Of a stretch of DNA of 64,000 bases, positions 49,563 through 57,958 are shown in pieces (position 1 is the stretch's first letter; each line of letters starts with the position of its first letter). Origin of the DNA: Gordonibacter faecis (GTDB lineage: Bacteria > Actinomycetota > Coriobacteriia > Coriobacteriales > Eggerthellaceae); contig NZ_JASJEU010000022.1 of assembly GCF_030077735.1 (NCBI RefSeq), positions 124,001 to 188,000 of the forward strand, in the 5' to 3' direction. Both the position numbers and the translations under genes were made by a program. Under the pieces are notes generated by a model. That model saw only the letters and a program-made list of their open reading frames with translations, made no database searches and had not been told where the DNA came from.

Positions 49563-51806
49563 TTAACTCACGTTGAGACGACGAACCACCCAGTCGTTTG
49601 CCGCCTGTTCTGCGGCATCATCAAGTGCGGTGAGCTGCGGCGCGAGGGTGCCGGTGCGCTGGGCGCGGCGTGCGAGTGCGCGGCGCAAAAGTTCGTCGGC
49701 AACCTGGGGGTTTTTCGGCAGAAGCGGGCCGTGCAAATAGGTTCCCACCACGTTTTTGTAGCGCACGCCGTCGCTCTTGTCCGTGTCGTTGTTGCCGTGG
49801 CCGCCCGACGACACCACGTCGCCGAACGCCTCCACGCCATCCGCCAGGTGCGTGCGCCCCGCGTGGTTCTCGTAGCCCACGACGGGGGCCGATGCCAGCG
49901 GCGAGCGCAGCGCAATGTTGCCGATAAGCCGGTTGCCCGACCCGCCGGACGCGCGCTCGGTGGTCATGTTCACCAGGCCGAGGCCCTCCACCACCTCGTC
50001 GCCCAAAAGCCACTCGCGCCCGAGAATTTGGAAGCCGCCGCAGATGGCCAGCAGCACGCCGTCGTCTTCCACAAATACGTGTAGGTCGTCGCGCAGGCTC
50101 ATGAGTTCGGCTGACGCCAAGCGTTGCTCACGGTCGGGGCCGCCGCCGAGGAACACCAGGTCGGCCTCGGCAAGGTTCGTGTGCTGGCCGTGTTCCACGC
50201 GGCGCACTTCAACGGGAATACCCCGGTCACGGGCGCGGCGCTCCAACACCTTCACGTTGCCACCATCGCCATAGAGGTTCAGCAGGTCGGGGAAGAGGTG
50301 CGCTATCACGAGCGGAGGCTCGTCCGCTGACGCGGGCGGCGTCCAGGGGAGGCGGAGTTCGGCGGAGGCGGCGGCTGACGTGGCGGCTCCGGACGTGGGC
50401 GCGCCCCCAGCCTCGCCTTCCACGCGCGCGTCCAGCACGGCCTTCACCACGGGAAGAGCCGTGTAGTTCGCAATAAAGTACGCGTTCACATCCGCGGGTA
50501 GGGCGGCAATGCGCGCCAACAGTTCGTCGGTATCGGCCACCACGTCCGACGAAATACCCGCGTACTTCAAGCGCACCTGCACGTCGTTCGCACGAATACC
50601 TCCCGCGAACACCGCAAGTTGCCCCTGATCAGCCAGTTCTTCGAAGTCGACATCCCAGAGCCACGACACGTCGCGCCCATCGCCCTCCTTGTCGTTCACG
50701 AAAAACGCCACTATTTTGGGGTTCGGATCCTGCGCTACTATTTTAAGGTTCTGGTTGAAGCCGGTGGGGTTCTTCGCCAAGTTCAGCAGAATGCGGCGGC
50801 CGCTCAGCGTGAACGTTTGCAGGCGTCCGTTTTGCGGGTCGAACGCGTCGATGGCACCCTGCAGCGCCTCGCCCGGGCACCCAAGCAGCACCGATGCGGC
50901 GGACACGGCGGCCAGGTTGTACACCATATACGCCCCTTTGAACGGCGCGCTCACCTGTCGGTCAGCGCCCGGCACGCCCGACGCGCTCGCGACACCCGCG
51001 ACACCCGCATCCCGTCCCCGCACGCTAAACGACAGCCCCTCGCTCCCCAGTTCCACCTGCTCAACCGCGAAATCCAACGCCGGTCGTGCAAACCCGCAGT
51101 TCGGACAAACATACGCCCCCAGCTGACCGTACTGGCGATACGCGTACTCCAGCATAGTGGAGCACTGCTGGCACATTTGCGCGTCGGCCACCGTGTTCTG
51201 CGGCAGACCCATGTCTTCGTTCACGCCAAACGCGATGGACGGCGTGCTCTCGCGCCCGGGCAGTTGCGCAGCGCGCACAGCGATGGCGGCGCACAACGGG
51301 TCGTCGGCGTTGTACACCAACACAGTGGAGGGCGACGCGCCCAGCGTGTTCGCAATGCTTTCCTGAATGCGGTCGATTTCCCCCACGCGGTCCAACTGGT
51401 CGCGGAACAGGTTCAACAGCACCACGTAATCCGACTTCAAGAACGGCAGGATCTTCGCCAGCCATAGCTCGTCGCACTCAAACACGCCCCAGTCGGCGCG
51501 GCCGCCATGCAGAAGCGCTGTGGCAACACCGGAATCCAGGTTCGCGCCCGTGCGGTTGCACACCACGCGCTCACCCGCGCGTTCCAGCACGTCAGCCAGA
51601 AGATTCGTCACCGTGGTCTTTCCGTTGGTGCCCACCACGCACACCGAACCCTTCTGCAAACGCGGCGCCAGGTGCTCGATGAGGCGCGGGTCGGCGTACA
51701 GGCCAATTTTGCCGGGGAAGTTCGCGGCGGGGCGATGGAAGACGTGCTTCAAACCCCAGGTAGACACGGCGCCAACAGCGCGCGCGGAGGCGAATCGCAA
51801 GCCCAT
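49563..51806 (-). CDS. murT-gatD: Fused MurT-GatD lipid II isoglutaminyl synthase
   Basis: A 747-residue fusion. Residues 1-470 are MurT-like: ATP loop VCVVGTNGKTTVTNLLADVL (about 55-75), a Mur ligase centre, a four-Cys zinc ribbon (MCQQC and YVCPNCGF near 208-238) and the DUF1727 C-terminal domain (LLNLAKNPTGFNQNLKIV). After an Ala/Gly linker (about 470-500), residues 510-747 are GatD-like: HLFPDLLNLYGDGGN, GGGPDREQRL, the amidotransferase Cys in LLAICGGFQILG and His in GTYLHGPLLPKNP. Together they would amidate D-Glu of lipid II to D-isoglutamine using glutamine. In most bacteria these are two overlapping genes. ATG 51806 follows AAAGGAC. Confidence 0.9.
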   Translation of the reverse strand: MGLRFASARAVGAVSTWGLKHVFHRPAANFPGKIGLYADPRLIEHLAPRLQKGSVCVVGTNGKTTVTNLLADVLERAGERVVCNRTGANLDSGVATALLHGGRADWGVFECDELWLAKILPFLKSDYVVLLNLFRDQLDRVGEIDRIQESIANTLGASPSTVLVYNADDPLCAAIAVRAAQLPGRESTPSIAFGVNEDMGLPQNTVADAQMCQQCSTMLEYAYRQYGQLGAYVCPNCGFARPALDFAVEQVELGSEGLSFSVRGRDAGVAGVASASGVPGADRQVSAPFKGAYMVYNLAAVSAASVLLGCPGEALQGAIDAFDPQNGRLQTFTLSGRRILLNLAKNPTGFNQNLKIVAQDPNPKIVAFFVNDKEGDGRDVSWLWDVDFEELADQGQLAVFAGGIRANDVQVRLKYAGISSDVVADTDELLARIAALPADVNAYFIANYTALPVVKAVLDARVEGEAGGAPTSGAATSAAASAELRLPWTPPASADEPPLVIAHLFPDLLNLYGDGGNVKVLERRARDRGIPVEVRRVEHGQHTNLAEADLVFLGGGPDREQRLASAELMSLRDDLHVFVEDDGVLLAICGGFQILGREWLLGDEVVEGLGLVNMTTERASGGSGNRLIGNIALRSPLASAPVVGYENHAGRTHLADGVEAFGDVVSSGGHGNNDTDKSDGVRYKNVVGTYLHGPLLPKNPQVADELLRRALARRAQRTGTLAPQLTALDDAAEQAANDWVVRRLNVS

Positions 51807-52085
51807 GGAAGTCCTTTCCGTTCGGAGTGCGCCCAGTATAACCCTTCCGCGCCGCCGCCCCGGCCCTTCCACGCGCGGGCGCCGCCTTACCTCCATACAA
51901 ATTTCAGTAGAAAGCCGCGCAGGAATCACTGATGGCGTTTTGATGGTGATATGGTGTTACTTTGGCTGAACTGGAACAGCTGTGCGAATTCGATGCCTAA
52001 AGCGCAAAAGGCTAACGAATTACGATAAAATGGGACACGCGACAGAGGCAGAACACCTGCTTTTCGATTGCACTAGGGGACGGGT

Positions 52086-53666
52086 ATGCACGAGAACTAC
52101 GACGACTACTCCGCGCGGCGCGCTGGTGCCAACCGGGCGCCTCGGCCCGGCGAGAGAGCGCGCTCCGACACACGCCGTTCCTCGGCCTCTGATCAGGTGG
52201 AACGCGAGCGACGCGGCGCTACCGGCCGCACGCGATTCATCGACGATGACGACCTTTCCACCACCAACAGACGGGCTTCAAGTCGCCCGGTTTCGCACCC
52301 CTCTTCGCGCTCGAACGCACGGCCCTCGCATTCGGGACGTATTCCCGCGCAGCGCGAAAGCGGCGCGGCAGCACGACCGCGACGCGCGACTACTGCGGCG
52401 AGCAGCTACGGACGCGACACCTACAACGCCTACGATGAACAGGCAATTCCTGCAACACCCGCTTCGCCTGCAACGTATCGCGACCGCGAACGCTACCGCC
52501 GAACTTCACCCCAGCAGAAAAGCGGCCTGCGCCGTTATGCCGGGCTGTTCGTTAGCATTGGCGTGGTGGCCGCCGTGGCGCTGGGCATCTTCTTTTTTAT
52601 ACAAAGCCTGCCCGTTAGCATTACGCTGAACGGGGCTCCCGCCGACGTGCGCGGCGCAAAAACGCTGGAAGATGCGCTGAAGGCCAGCGGCATCAAGCCG
52701 AAGCCGGGCGACCTTGTGGCCGTGGACGGCAGCGTGCTGGAAGCAGGCAAGGGCGAGCCGTTCCACGCCACCGTAAACGGCACCCAAGTGAGCGAGCTGA
52801 CTACCAAGCTTTCCGCAGGTGACGTGGTGGAAATTGGCAACGGCGGGCCCATCGAGGAACCGTGCGATTCCGTGGAGGAAGCCATTCCTTGGGAGATTAC
52901 CGAGGAAGGCAACGGTGCCATCCACCTCATTGAGGGCGAGGGCACCGACGGCGTGAAGGCCACGAAGACCGGCCACATTTCCCAGATCACGGCGCAGCAG
53001 ATCACGCGCGAGCCGAGCCACATCAAGCGGCGCAACGTCTCGGCCGACACCGGCGGCGACAAGGTAATTGCGCTCACATTCGACGATGGCCCCTGGTCAG
53101 ACCAGACGGATAAGGTGCTAGACGTGCTGGCGGAACACGGCGCGAAGGCCACCTTCTTCACCGTGGGCGACCGCATCGAGCAGAACGACGGCGCTTCCCG
53201 CATTCAGCGCGCCGCCTCCGAGGGGCATCAAATTTGCACGCACTCCTACGATCACGCCTCGGGCAGCGGTCAAGGCGTAAACCTGGGTTACATGACTCCC
53301 GAAGAGCAGCGCGCCGAAATTGAGAAGGGCTACGCCGCCATCGAGGCTGTCACGGGCGGCGAGGCCAGCCGCGTGATTCGCACGCCCGGCGGCAACTTCG
53401 GCGAGGACGTGGTGAAGAATATTGGGCCGCTGATTACCGCTGAAATTGGTTGGGATATCGATTCACGCGACTGGGAAAAGCCCGGCGCCGACGCCATTGT
53501 GGAGCAGCTAGAAAATGCCTGGTCGGGAGCCATTATCCTCATGCACGATGGAGGCGGCGACCGCTCTCAAACCATCGAGGCCTTAAAGATTGCCCTACCG
53601 CGTTTGAAGGAGCAGGGGTACAAGTTCGTAACGATTGACGAATTGATGAAGTACCCGCTGGCATAG
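52086..53666 (+). CDS. Membrane-anchored polysaccharide deacetylase
   Basis: A 526-residue protein. Residues 1-145 are disordered and Arg/Ser/Ala-rich (cytoplasmic). One TM helix spans about 150-175 (LFVSIGVVAAVALGIFFF). Residues 178-245 form a small extracytoplasmic domain with SITLNGAPADVRGAKTLEDA, similar to a resuscitation-factor-type ubiquitin-like fold. The NodB deacetylase domain (about 320-526) keeps LTFDDGPWSDQTD, the metal HSYDH, RTPGGNFG and DSRDW. It would remove acetyl groups from peptidoglycan or another glycan. Divergent from murT-gatD. Confidence 0.88.
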   Translation: MHENYDDYSARRAGANRAPRPGERARSDTRRSSASDQVERERRGATGRTRFIDDDDLSTTNRRASSRPVSHPSSRSNARPSHSGRIPAQRESGAAARPRRATTAASSYGRDTYNAYDEQAIPATPASPATYRDRERYRRTSPQQKSGLRRYAGLFVSIGVVAAVALGIFFFIQSLPVSITLNGAPADVRGAKTLEDALKASGIKPKPGDLVAVDGSVLEAGKGEPFHATVNGTQVSELTTKLSAGDVVEIGNGGPIEEPCDSVEEAIPWEITEEGNGAIHLIEGEGTDGVKATKTGHISQITAQQITREPSHIKRRNVSADTGGDKVIALTFDDGPWSDQTDKVLDVLAEHGAKATFFTVGDRIEQNDGASRIQRAASEGHQICTHSYDHASGSGQGVNLGYMTPEEQRAEIEKGYAAIEAVTGGEASRVIRTPGGNFGEDVVKNIGPLITAEIGWDIDSRDWEKPGADAIVEQLENAWSGAIILMHDGGGDRSQTIEALKIALPRLKEQGYKFVTIDELMKYPLA

Positions 53667-53843
53667 GGCTTCCCCTTCCTCGTCACCCCGCTGACGTGCG
53701 GGCATGTTGATTTTCCCTTCTTCTCCCCGCTTGATATTGGTATAGTGATGCGGTTGGATATGGCCGCGCGCAGGCGGCCGAAAATGCAGCGGAAGGGGAT
53801 GCGGTGAGCATCGCACAGTTCGATTCGCGGGGAGCGCAGCGCC

Positions 53844-55118
53844 ATGGACGTTAGTCAGATTGTGTCTGTTGCCGTGTTCGCGGTGTGCATGCTGGCCATC
53901 ATGACCGAGAAACTGCACCGCTCGCTTGCCGCTATTGTGGGTGCCATGGTGCTGCTGGCGCTGCACGTGCTGCCGTTCGATGCCGCCATGGAGCACATTG
54001 ATTTCAACACGCTGGGCGTGCTTCTGGGCATGATGCTATTCGTGAGCGTGGTGAAACTATCGGGCGTATTCGAGTTCCTGGCCATCAAGTGCGCGCGACT
54101 GGCCAAGGGCGACCCGTGGAAAATCATGCTGCTATTTGTGCTGCTCACGGCTGTGCTTTCGGCATTTCTGGACAATGTGACCACCGTGCTGCTTATCGGA
54201 CCGATGACGCTCACCGTGTGTCGGCTGCTGGACATCAACCCCATTCCGTTCTTCATGACCGAAATTTTGGCATCGAACATTGGCGGCACGGCCACGCTCA
54301 TTGGCGACCCGCCGAACATCATGATTGGCTCGGCCGCCGGGTTTACCTTCTTCGACTTCATTCTGTACGACGCGCCCGCCGTGGTGGTTATTTTGGCCGC
54401 AGTGCTGGGGGTGTTTTACCTGATGTACGGCCGCAAGATGCACGTAAGCGAGGAACATCGCGCTCGCGTCATGGAGCTAGACGAGCACGCGCAGATCAAA
54501 GACCGCCGACTGCTGAAGCAGAGCGTGGTGATGGTGGCGCTGGTGGTAGTGGGCTTCATGGCCCACGGCGCGCTGGGGCTGGAGTCGAGCGTGATTGCGC
54601 TTGGCGCCGCCGGCATTATCCTGCTGATTTCGGGCGAGAGCATTGAGGAAGCGTTGTCGCAGGTAGAATGGACGACGCTGGCGTTTTTCGCCGGCCTGTT
54701 CATCATTGTGGGCGCCATGGCCGAGACGGGCGTCATCGAAATGCTGGCACGCGCCCTTATCGACGCGACGGGCGGCAACGTGTTCATCACGATGTTGGTG
54801 CTGCTGGTGGGCTCGGCCGTTATTTCCAGCTTCCTGGACAACATCCCGTTTGTGGCCACGATGATCCCCATTCTGCTGGCGATGGAATCCACCGGCATGG
54901 ACGTGACCCCGCTGTGGTGGGCCGTATCCCTTGGCGCCTGCCTCGGCGGCAACGGCACCCTGATCGGCGCCAGCGCGAACGTGGTCCTGTCCGACATCAG
55001 CAAAAAACACGGCTACGAGATTACGTTCGTCCAATTCTTGAAGACAGGCTTCCCCATCATGCTGTTGACGGTAGCGATCGCAGGCCTGTACCTAGTAGTG
55101 CGGTTCCCGCCAGCGTAG
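53844..55118 (+). CDS. ArsB/NhaD (SLC13-like) ion transporter
   Basis: A 424-residue membrane protein with about eleven helices of the ion-transporter superfamily. The paired motifs are FLDNVTTVLLIGPMTL (about 110-125) with NIGGTATLIGDPPNIMIGSA, and in the second half FLDNIPFVATMIPILL with LGGNGTLIGASANVVLSD. These inverted-repeat pore segments are typical of ArsB/NhaD permeases. Whether it moves Na+/H+, arsenite or a dicarboxylate is not decided; no ars genes are near. ATG 53844 follows GGGGAGCG. Stands alone before tRNA-Thr. Confidence 0.87.
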   Translation: MDVSQIVSVAVFAVCMLAIMTEKLHRSLAAIVGAMVLLALHVLPFDAAMEHIDFNTLGVLLGMMLFVSVVKLSGVFEFLAIKCARLAKGDPWKIMLLFVLLTAVLSAFLDNVTTVLLIGPMTLTVCRLLDINPIPFFMTEILASNIGGTATLIGDPPNIMIGSAAGFTFFDFILYDAPAVVVILAAVLGVFYLMYGRKMHVSEEHRARVMELDEHAQIKDRRLLKQSVVMVALVVVGFMAHGALGLESSVIALGAAGIILLISGESIEEALSQVEWTTLAFFAGLFIIVGAMAETGVIEMLARALIDATGGNVFITMLVLLVGSAVISSFLDNIPFVATMIPILLAMESTGMDVTPLWWAVSLGACLGGNGTLIGASANVVLSDISKKHGYEITFVQFLKTGFPIMLLTVAIAGLYLVVRFPPA

Positions 55119-55290
55119 GGTTTGAGGGTGAGCGCGAGTAGTGCGAGAAGCGTCGGGGGGATGCCGCAGGCCGCTTGAAGCCTCGGCCGCGCGAAGCCAT
55201 TGAATTCGCGCATATTTGCGGCTTGGACCCCTTGCGGGGTGGGCGAGCTTTCGGTATACTACCGATTCGCGCTTCTTAGTGAAGCCGTTT

Positions 55291-55366
55291 GCCAACGTGG
55301 CTCAGCTGGTAGAGCAACGCACTCGTAATGCGTAGGTCAGCGGTTCGAATCCGCTCGTTGGCTCCA
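55291..55366 (+). tRNA. tRNA-Thr (anticodon CGU)
   Basis: A 76-base cloverleaf: acceptor GCCAACG with CGTTGGC, D-arm GCTCAGCTGGTAGAGC, anticodon loop CTCGTAA (anticodon CGT, reading ACG codons), T-arm with GGTTCGAATCC, and an encoded CCA end. A terminator follows. Confidence 0.96.
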
Positions 55367-55375
55367 GAAAAAGCG

Positions 55376-55403
55376 CAGGTCATCGGGGAAACCCGGTGAC
55401 CTG
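55376..55403 (+). terminator. Terminator of tRNA-Thr
   Basis: CAGGTCATCGGG and CCCGGTGACCTG form a stem with one G-T pair and loop GAAA, followed by TTTCTTTT. Confidence 0.85.
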
Positions 55404-55550
55404 TTTCTTTTCCTCAGCCAGAAAACACCCCCGTGAGTTAACGGGATGAACGTGTCCGTCGTGCGCCTTGGTGCACCTTCGAATTGTTTTACCACGTAGA
55501 CGCACCTTCAAGACAAACTCAGCGAACTCGCCGGCGAAGGGTGTACCCGA

Positions 55551-55805
55551 ATGGATACTCAATCCCGCAAAGCACTGCTCGGATCGCGCATCAGGAAGTA
55601 TCGCGAGGCCGAAAACATTACCCAAAAACGCTTCGCAAGCATGGTTGGCACCGCCCAGTCGTACCTAAGCGACATCGAAGCCGGCCGCGTCAACATAGGC
55701 TTCGACCTCCTCTGCCGCATAGCCGAAGGCCTCGACATATCAATAGGCGCCCTAGGCGACCCAGACCCCGACCGCTGGCAAACCCCCAACCAAAAGCGCA
55801 AGTGA
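55551..55805 (+). CDS. XRE-family HTH protein
   Basis: An 84-residue Cro/CI-type protein. The HTH covers about residues 10-66: GSRIRKYREAENITQKRFAS, then SYLSDIEAGRVNIGFDLLCR. The C-terminal tail is short and polar. It is followed by a conserved hairpin that recurs twice more in this cluster. No toxin gene is directly attached; it could be an orphan antitoxin or a small regulator. Confidence 0.8.
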   Translation: MDTQSRKALLGSRIRKYREAENITQKRFASMVGTAQSYLSDIEAGRVNIGFDLLCRIAEGLDISIGALGDPDPDRWQTPNQKRK

Positions 55806-55824
55806 CATGCTAAAATAAACAACG

Positions 55825-55869
55825 AAAGCGCCCGAACGGTGCGTATTGTACCTACCTCCGGCGCTTTCT
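55825..55869 (+). repeat. Conserved terminator-like hairpin, copy 1
   Basis: AAAGCGCCCGAACGGTG, a loop, then CCTACCTCCGGCGCTTTCTT. The outer stem AAAGCGCC/GGCGCTTT is followed by T-rich DNA. It is near-identical to copies 2 and 3 even in unpaired positions. Confidence 0.75.
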
Positions 55870-56005
55870 TTGCATTTGTTGTGCTTGATCGCCCGCTTTT
55901 TGTGCGCGAGATGAGGGGTTTTCAGCGATGCTACGAAACGCATCCTTTAGCTAAAGTCATCCTATGGGATGACCATCACATGATTCTAGCGCATATGCTC
56001 GGCGA

Positions 56006-56221
56006 ATGGGAATCGATCAGAGAAAAATACTTGGCAGCAGCATTCGGAGACTCCGCGACGAGCAGGGTTTGACTCAAGAGCAGCTTGCAAGCATGATCGG
56101 TAATGGAAGTAAGCAATACATTTCCGCCATCGAAAACGGCTCAAAGAATGTCACCATAGATGTGTTGTGCCGAATAGCTGAAGCGTTTGGCATAAAGGTG
56201 AAAGACCTCATAGATTTCTAG
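56006..56221 (+). CDS. XRE-family HTH protein, probable antitoxin of the adjacent nuclease
   Basis: A 71-residue HTH protein: GSSIRRLRDEQGLTQEQLAS then KQYISAIENGSKNVTIDVLC. It occupies almost the whole length, as in small antitoxins. There is no clear Shine-Dalgarno before the ATG, and an overlapping plus-strand frame at 55839-56072 is a shadow. The nuclease-like gene begins 68 bases downstream on the same strand with its own -10. Codon use is AT-richer than that of the surrounding genome. Confidence 0.75.
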   Translation: MGIDQRKILGSSIRRLRDEQGLTQEQLASMIGNGSKQYISAIENGSKNVTIDVLCRIAEAFGIKVKDLIDF

Positions 56222-56289
56222 ACAAGAAACCTGATAAGAAAGATCATATTTCTTCGCTTTCTAACCATATTTAGCCGTATAATGGCCCC

Positions 56290-56679
56290 ATGAAGAATAA
56301 AAGGGGAAAGATCATCATTGCGCCAGACCTTAACGTTTGGCCTCACGAGTATGAAACCGCCAAGGCACTTGCAATGGCAGGCATGACCGTAGAATTCATC
56401 CGAAGAAGCGAAGAATACCGAACGACCTCGGCAGATGTGATTATCAATGGGCTGGCATGGGAAATTAAAGCACCTGAATCAGAGAAGGCAAAAGTTATTG
56501 AAAAGAACCTACGTAAAGCGTTGCATCAGTCAGAAAACGTGATCTTTGATTCGAGGAGAATGAAAAAGTTACCCGATATAGCAATCGAACGCGAAGTTCG
56601 GAAATGGTGCTGCGAACTGCGAACCATGAAGCATCTGATCTATGTGAATCGCCACGGCAAAGTTTGCATCTTTAAGTGA
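56290..56679 (+). CDS. CdiA C-terminal-type tRNase domain, stand-alone
   Basis: A 129-residue protein that is nearly all one nuclease-like domain. The match to the CdiA_C family is in ADVIINGLAWEIKAPES (a D...E-x-K active-site pattern), KNLRKALHQSENVIFDSRRM and the basic tail. In contact-dependent inhibition systems such domains sit at the end of huge CdiA proteins and cut tRNA; here there is no export partner, so it looks like an intracellular toxin paired with the HTH gene just upstream. TATAAT ends 6 bases before the ATG, so its own transcript might be leaderless. A conserved hairpin follows 24 bases after the stop. Confidence 0.75.
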   Translation: MKNKRGKIIIAPDLNVWPHEYETAKALAMAGMTVEFIRRSEEYRTTSADVIINGLAWEIKAPESEKAKVIEKNLRKALHQSENVIFDSRRMKKLPDIAIEREVRKWCCELRTMKHLIYVNRHGKVCIFK

Positions 56680-56702
56680 CGCGTGATAGACTCTCAATCA
56701 GC

Positions 56703-56748
56703 AAAGCGCCCGAATGGTGAGCATTTCACTTCCTCCGGCGCTTTCTTT
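56703..56748 (+). repeat. Conserved terminator-like hairpin, copy 2
   Basis: AAAGCGCCCGAATGGTGA, a loop, then CTTCCTCCGGCGCTTTCTTT. It lies 24 bases after the nuclease gene and ends in a T-rich tract. Confidence 0.78.
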
Positions 56749-56829
56749 CTTTTCTACGCCAAGCCTCAATCCTATATATAGAGCACATGGGTTTACTTCA
56801 TAGCGTAACGCATGGAAAGTACAAACTGC

Positions 56830-56875
56830 AAAGCGCCCGAACGGTGAGTATATCACCTACCTCCGGCGCTTTTTT
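56830..56875 (+). repeat. Conserved terminator-like hairpin, copy 3
   Basis: AAAGCGCCCGAACGGTGA, loop GTATA, TCACC, then TCCGGCGCTTTTTT. It has an outer stem AAAGCGCC/GGCGCTTT and an inner stem GGTGA/TCACC. It stands alone between copy 2 and the RelBE pair, with no gene of its own before it. Confidence 0.78.
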
Positions 56876-56968
56876 ATCTCCGCTCCAAGCCTTCCATACA
56901 ACATGGACGAGTTCAATCCTGTCGTGTTACAATGTCATACGGAATGGGTAGAGGGAAAAGGAGTCGTT

Positions 56969-57196
56969 ATGCTTGAGTCGACGATGACTGTTCGATTGGA
57001 TGAGAACGAGAAGTCGCTCATTTCCAACTATGCCCGCATGTTTGGCATGAGCGCATCACAATTCGTGCGTCGCTGTGCTCTTGAACGCATCGAAGATGAA
57101 ATTGATATCGAAGCATATAAAGCGGCAAAGGCGGAGTACGATGCCAACCCCACGTCTTACAGCCTTTCCGAAGTTAAAGAGATGCTCGGTTTATGA
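56969..57196 (+). CDS. relB: RelB/DUF6290-type antitoxin
   Basis: A 75-residue antitoxin: ribbon-helix-helix start STMTVRLDENEKSLISNYAR, then FVRRCALERIEDEIDIEAYK and an acidic tail YDANPTSYSLSEVKEMLGL that would wrap the toxin. ATG 56969 follows AAAAGGAG; an upstream in-frame start is not supported. The toxin start overlaps its stop by 4 bases. Type II pair; RelB-like proteins also repress their own promoter. Confidence 0.88.
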   Translation: MLESTMTVRLDENEKSLISNYARMFGMSASQFVRRCALERIEDEIDIEAYKAAKAEYDANPTSYSLSEVKEMLGL

Positions 57197-57468
57197 GCGC
57201 CTGGAGGCTCAAATTCGCGCCAAAGGCAGTCAAGCAGCTCGCTAAACTTGATAAGCCAACAACAGCACTCATTCTCGCCTGGCTCGAGAAGAACATTGAC
57301 GGCTGCGCAAATCCAAGACAGCGGGGCAAAGCGCTCGTCGTAAATCTTGCCGGATCATGGCGTTACCGAATTGGCGACTACCGAGTACTGTGCGAACTTC
57401 GTGACACCGAGTTGGTAGTACTCGCCGTCGAAATAGCGCACCGCCGAGAGGCGTACAAGAAAAAGTAA
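57193..57468 (+). CDS. relE: RelE/ParE-family toxin
   Basis: A 91-residue RelE-fold toxin: WRLKFAPKAVKQLAKLDKPT, LRGKALV-like region PRQRGKALVVNLAGSWRYRI, GDYRVLCELRDTELVVLAVE and IAHRREAYKKK. The Arg residues of RYRIGDYRV and the terminal His-Arg-Arg match mRNA-cutting RelE rather than ParE. Translationally coupled to the antitoxin through ATGA. Confidence 0.9.
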   Translation: MSAWRLKFAPKAVKQLAKLDKPTTALILAWLEKNIDGCANPRQRGKALVVNLAGSWRYRIGDYRVLCELRDTELVVLAVEIAHRREAYKKK

Positions 57469-57478
57469 ATCACACACC

Positions 57479-57712
57479 CTAGTTGCGCGTGTAGCTTCCT
57501 ACGCCTTCTAGTAATTCTGATGGGGTCATGTTGAGGCCGGCGGCTATTCTTTCTATGGTGTCGAGGGAGATGTTGCGGTTGCCGTGTTCTATCTGAATGA
57601 TATACGGCTTGCTGAGGCCTACCATCAGCGCAAATTTCTTCGTCGACAGGCCCGTTTGTTCTCGGAGTGCCCTCACGCGGGTTCCGAAGTCTTTTTTGAT
57701 CAGCTCGCTCAT
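57479..57712 (-). CDS. XRE-family HTH protein
   Basis: A 77-residue Cro/CI-type protein: FGTRVRALREQTGLSTKKFA, GLSKPYIIQIEHGNRNISLD, then MTPSELLEGVGSYTRN. The ATG is at 57712. It is convergent with relE with a 10-base gap, so it is not part of that pair. Longer in-frame upstream sequence is antisense to the next gene and is not counted. Confidence 0.8.
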   Translation of the reverse strand: MSELIKKDFGTRVRALREQTGLSTKKFALMVGLSKPYIIQIEHGNRNISLDTIERIAAGLNMTPSELLEGVGSYTRN

Positions 57713-57958
57713 AGTAAAAGGATATGCGCTCAGGAGGTCAGGCAGATAAACTGTCGTTAACCACTCTACGCAAAGTTTTGACTCTCTCAACGTGTTAAGA
57801 AGGGCAGAAGAGGAAAAGTGCGCCGCCGCACTCTCTTCCACATGCCACGTACGAACGCGCATCGCCTCGCCAACAACGCGGGCGGGCCAGTACGCAGCGC
57901 CGCCGCTCGATGCTATCATCGGCCGCCAACGCCGATGCGAGCCCCCAGCGAGGTGCCT

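Noticed and set aside
55825..56875. Integron-type attC sites
   Set aside because: The three hairpins lack the GTTRRRY/RYYYAAC core sites and no integron integrase is present; kept only as unexplained conserved hairpins.
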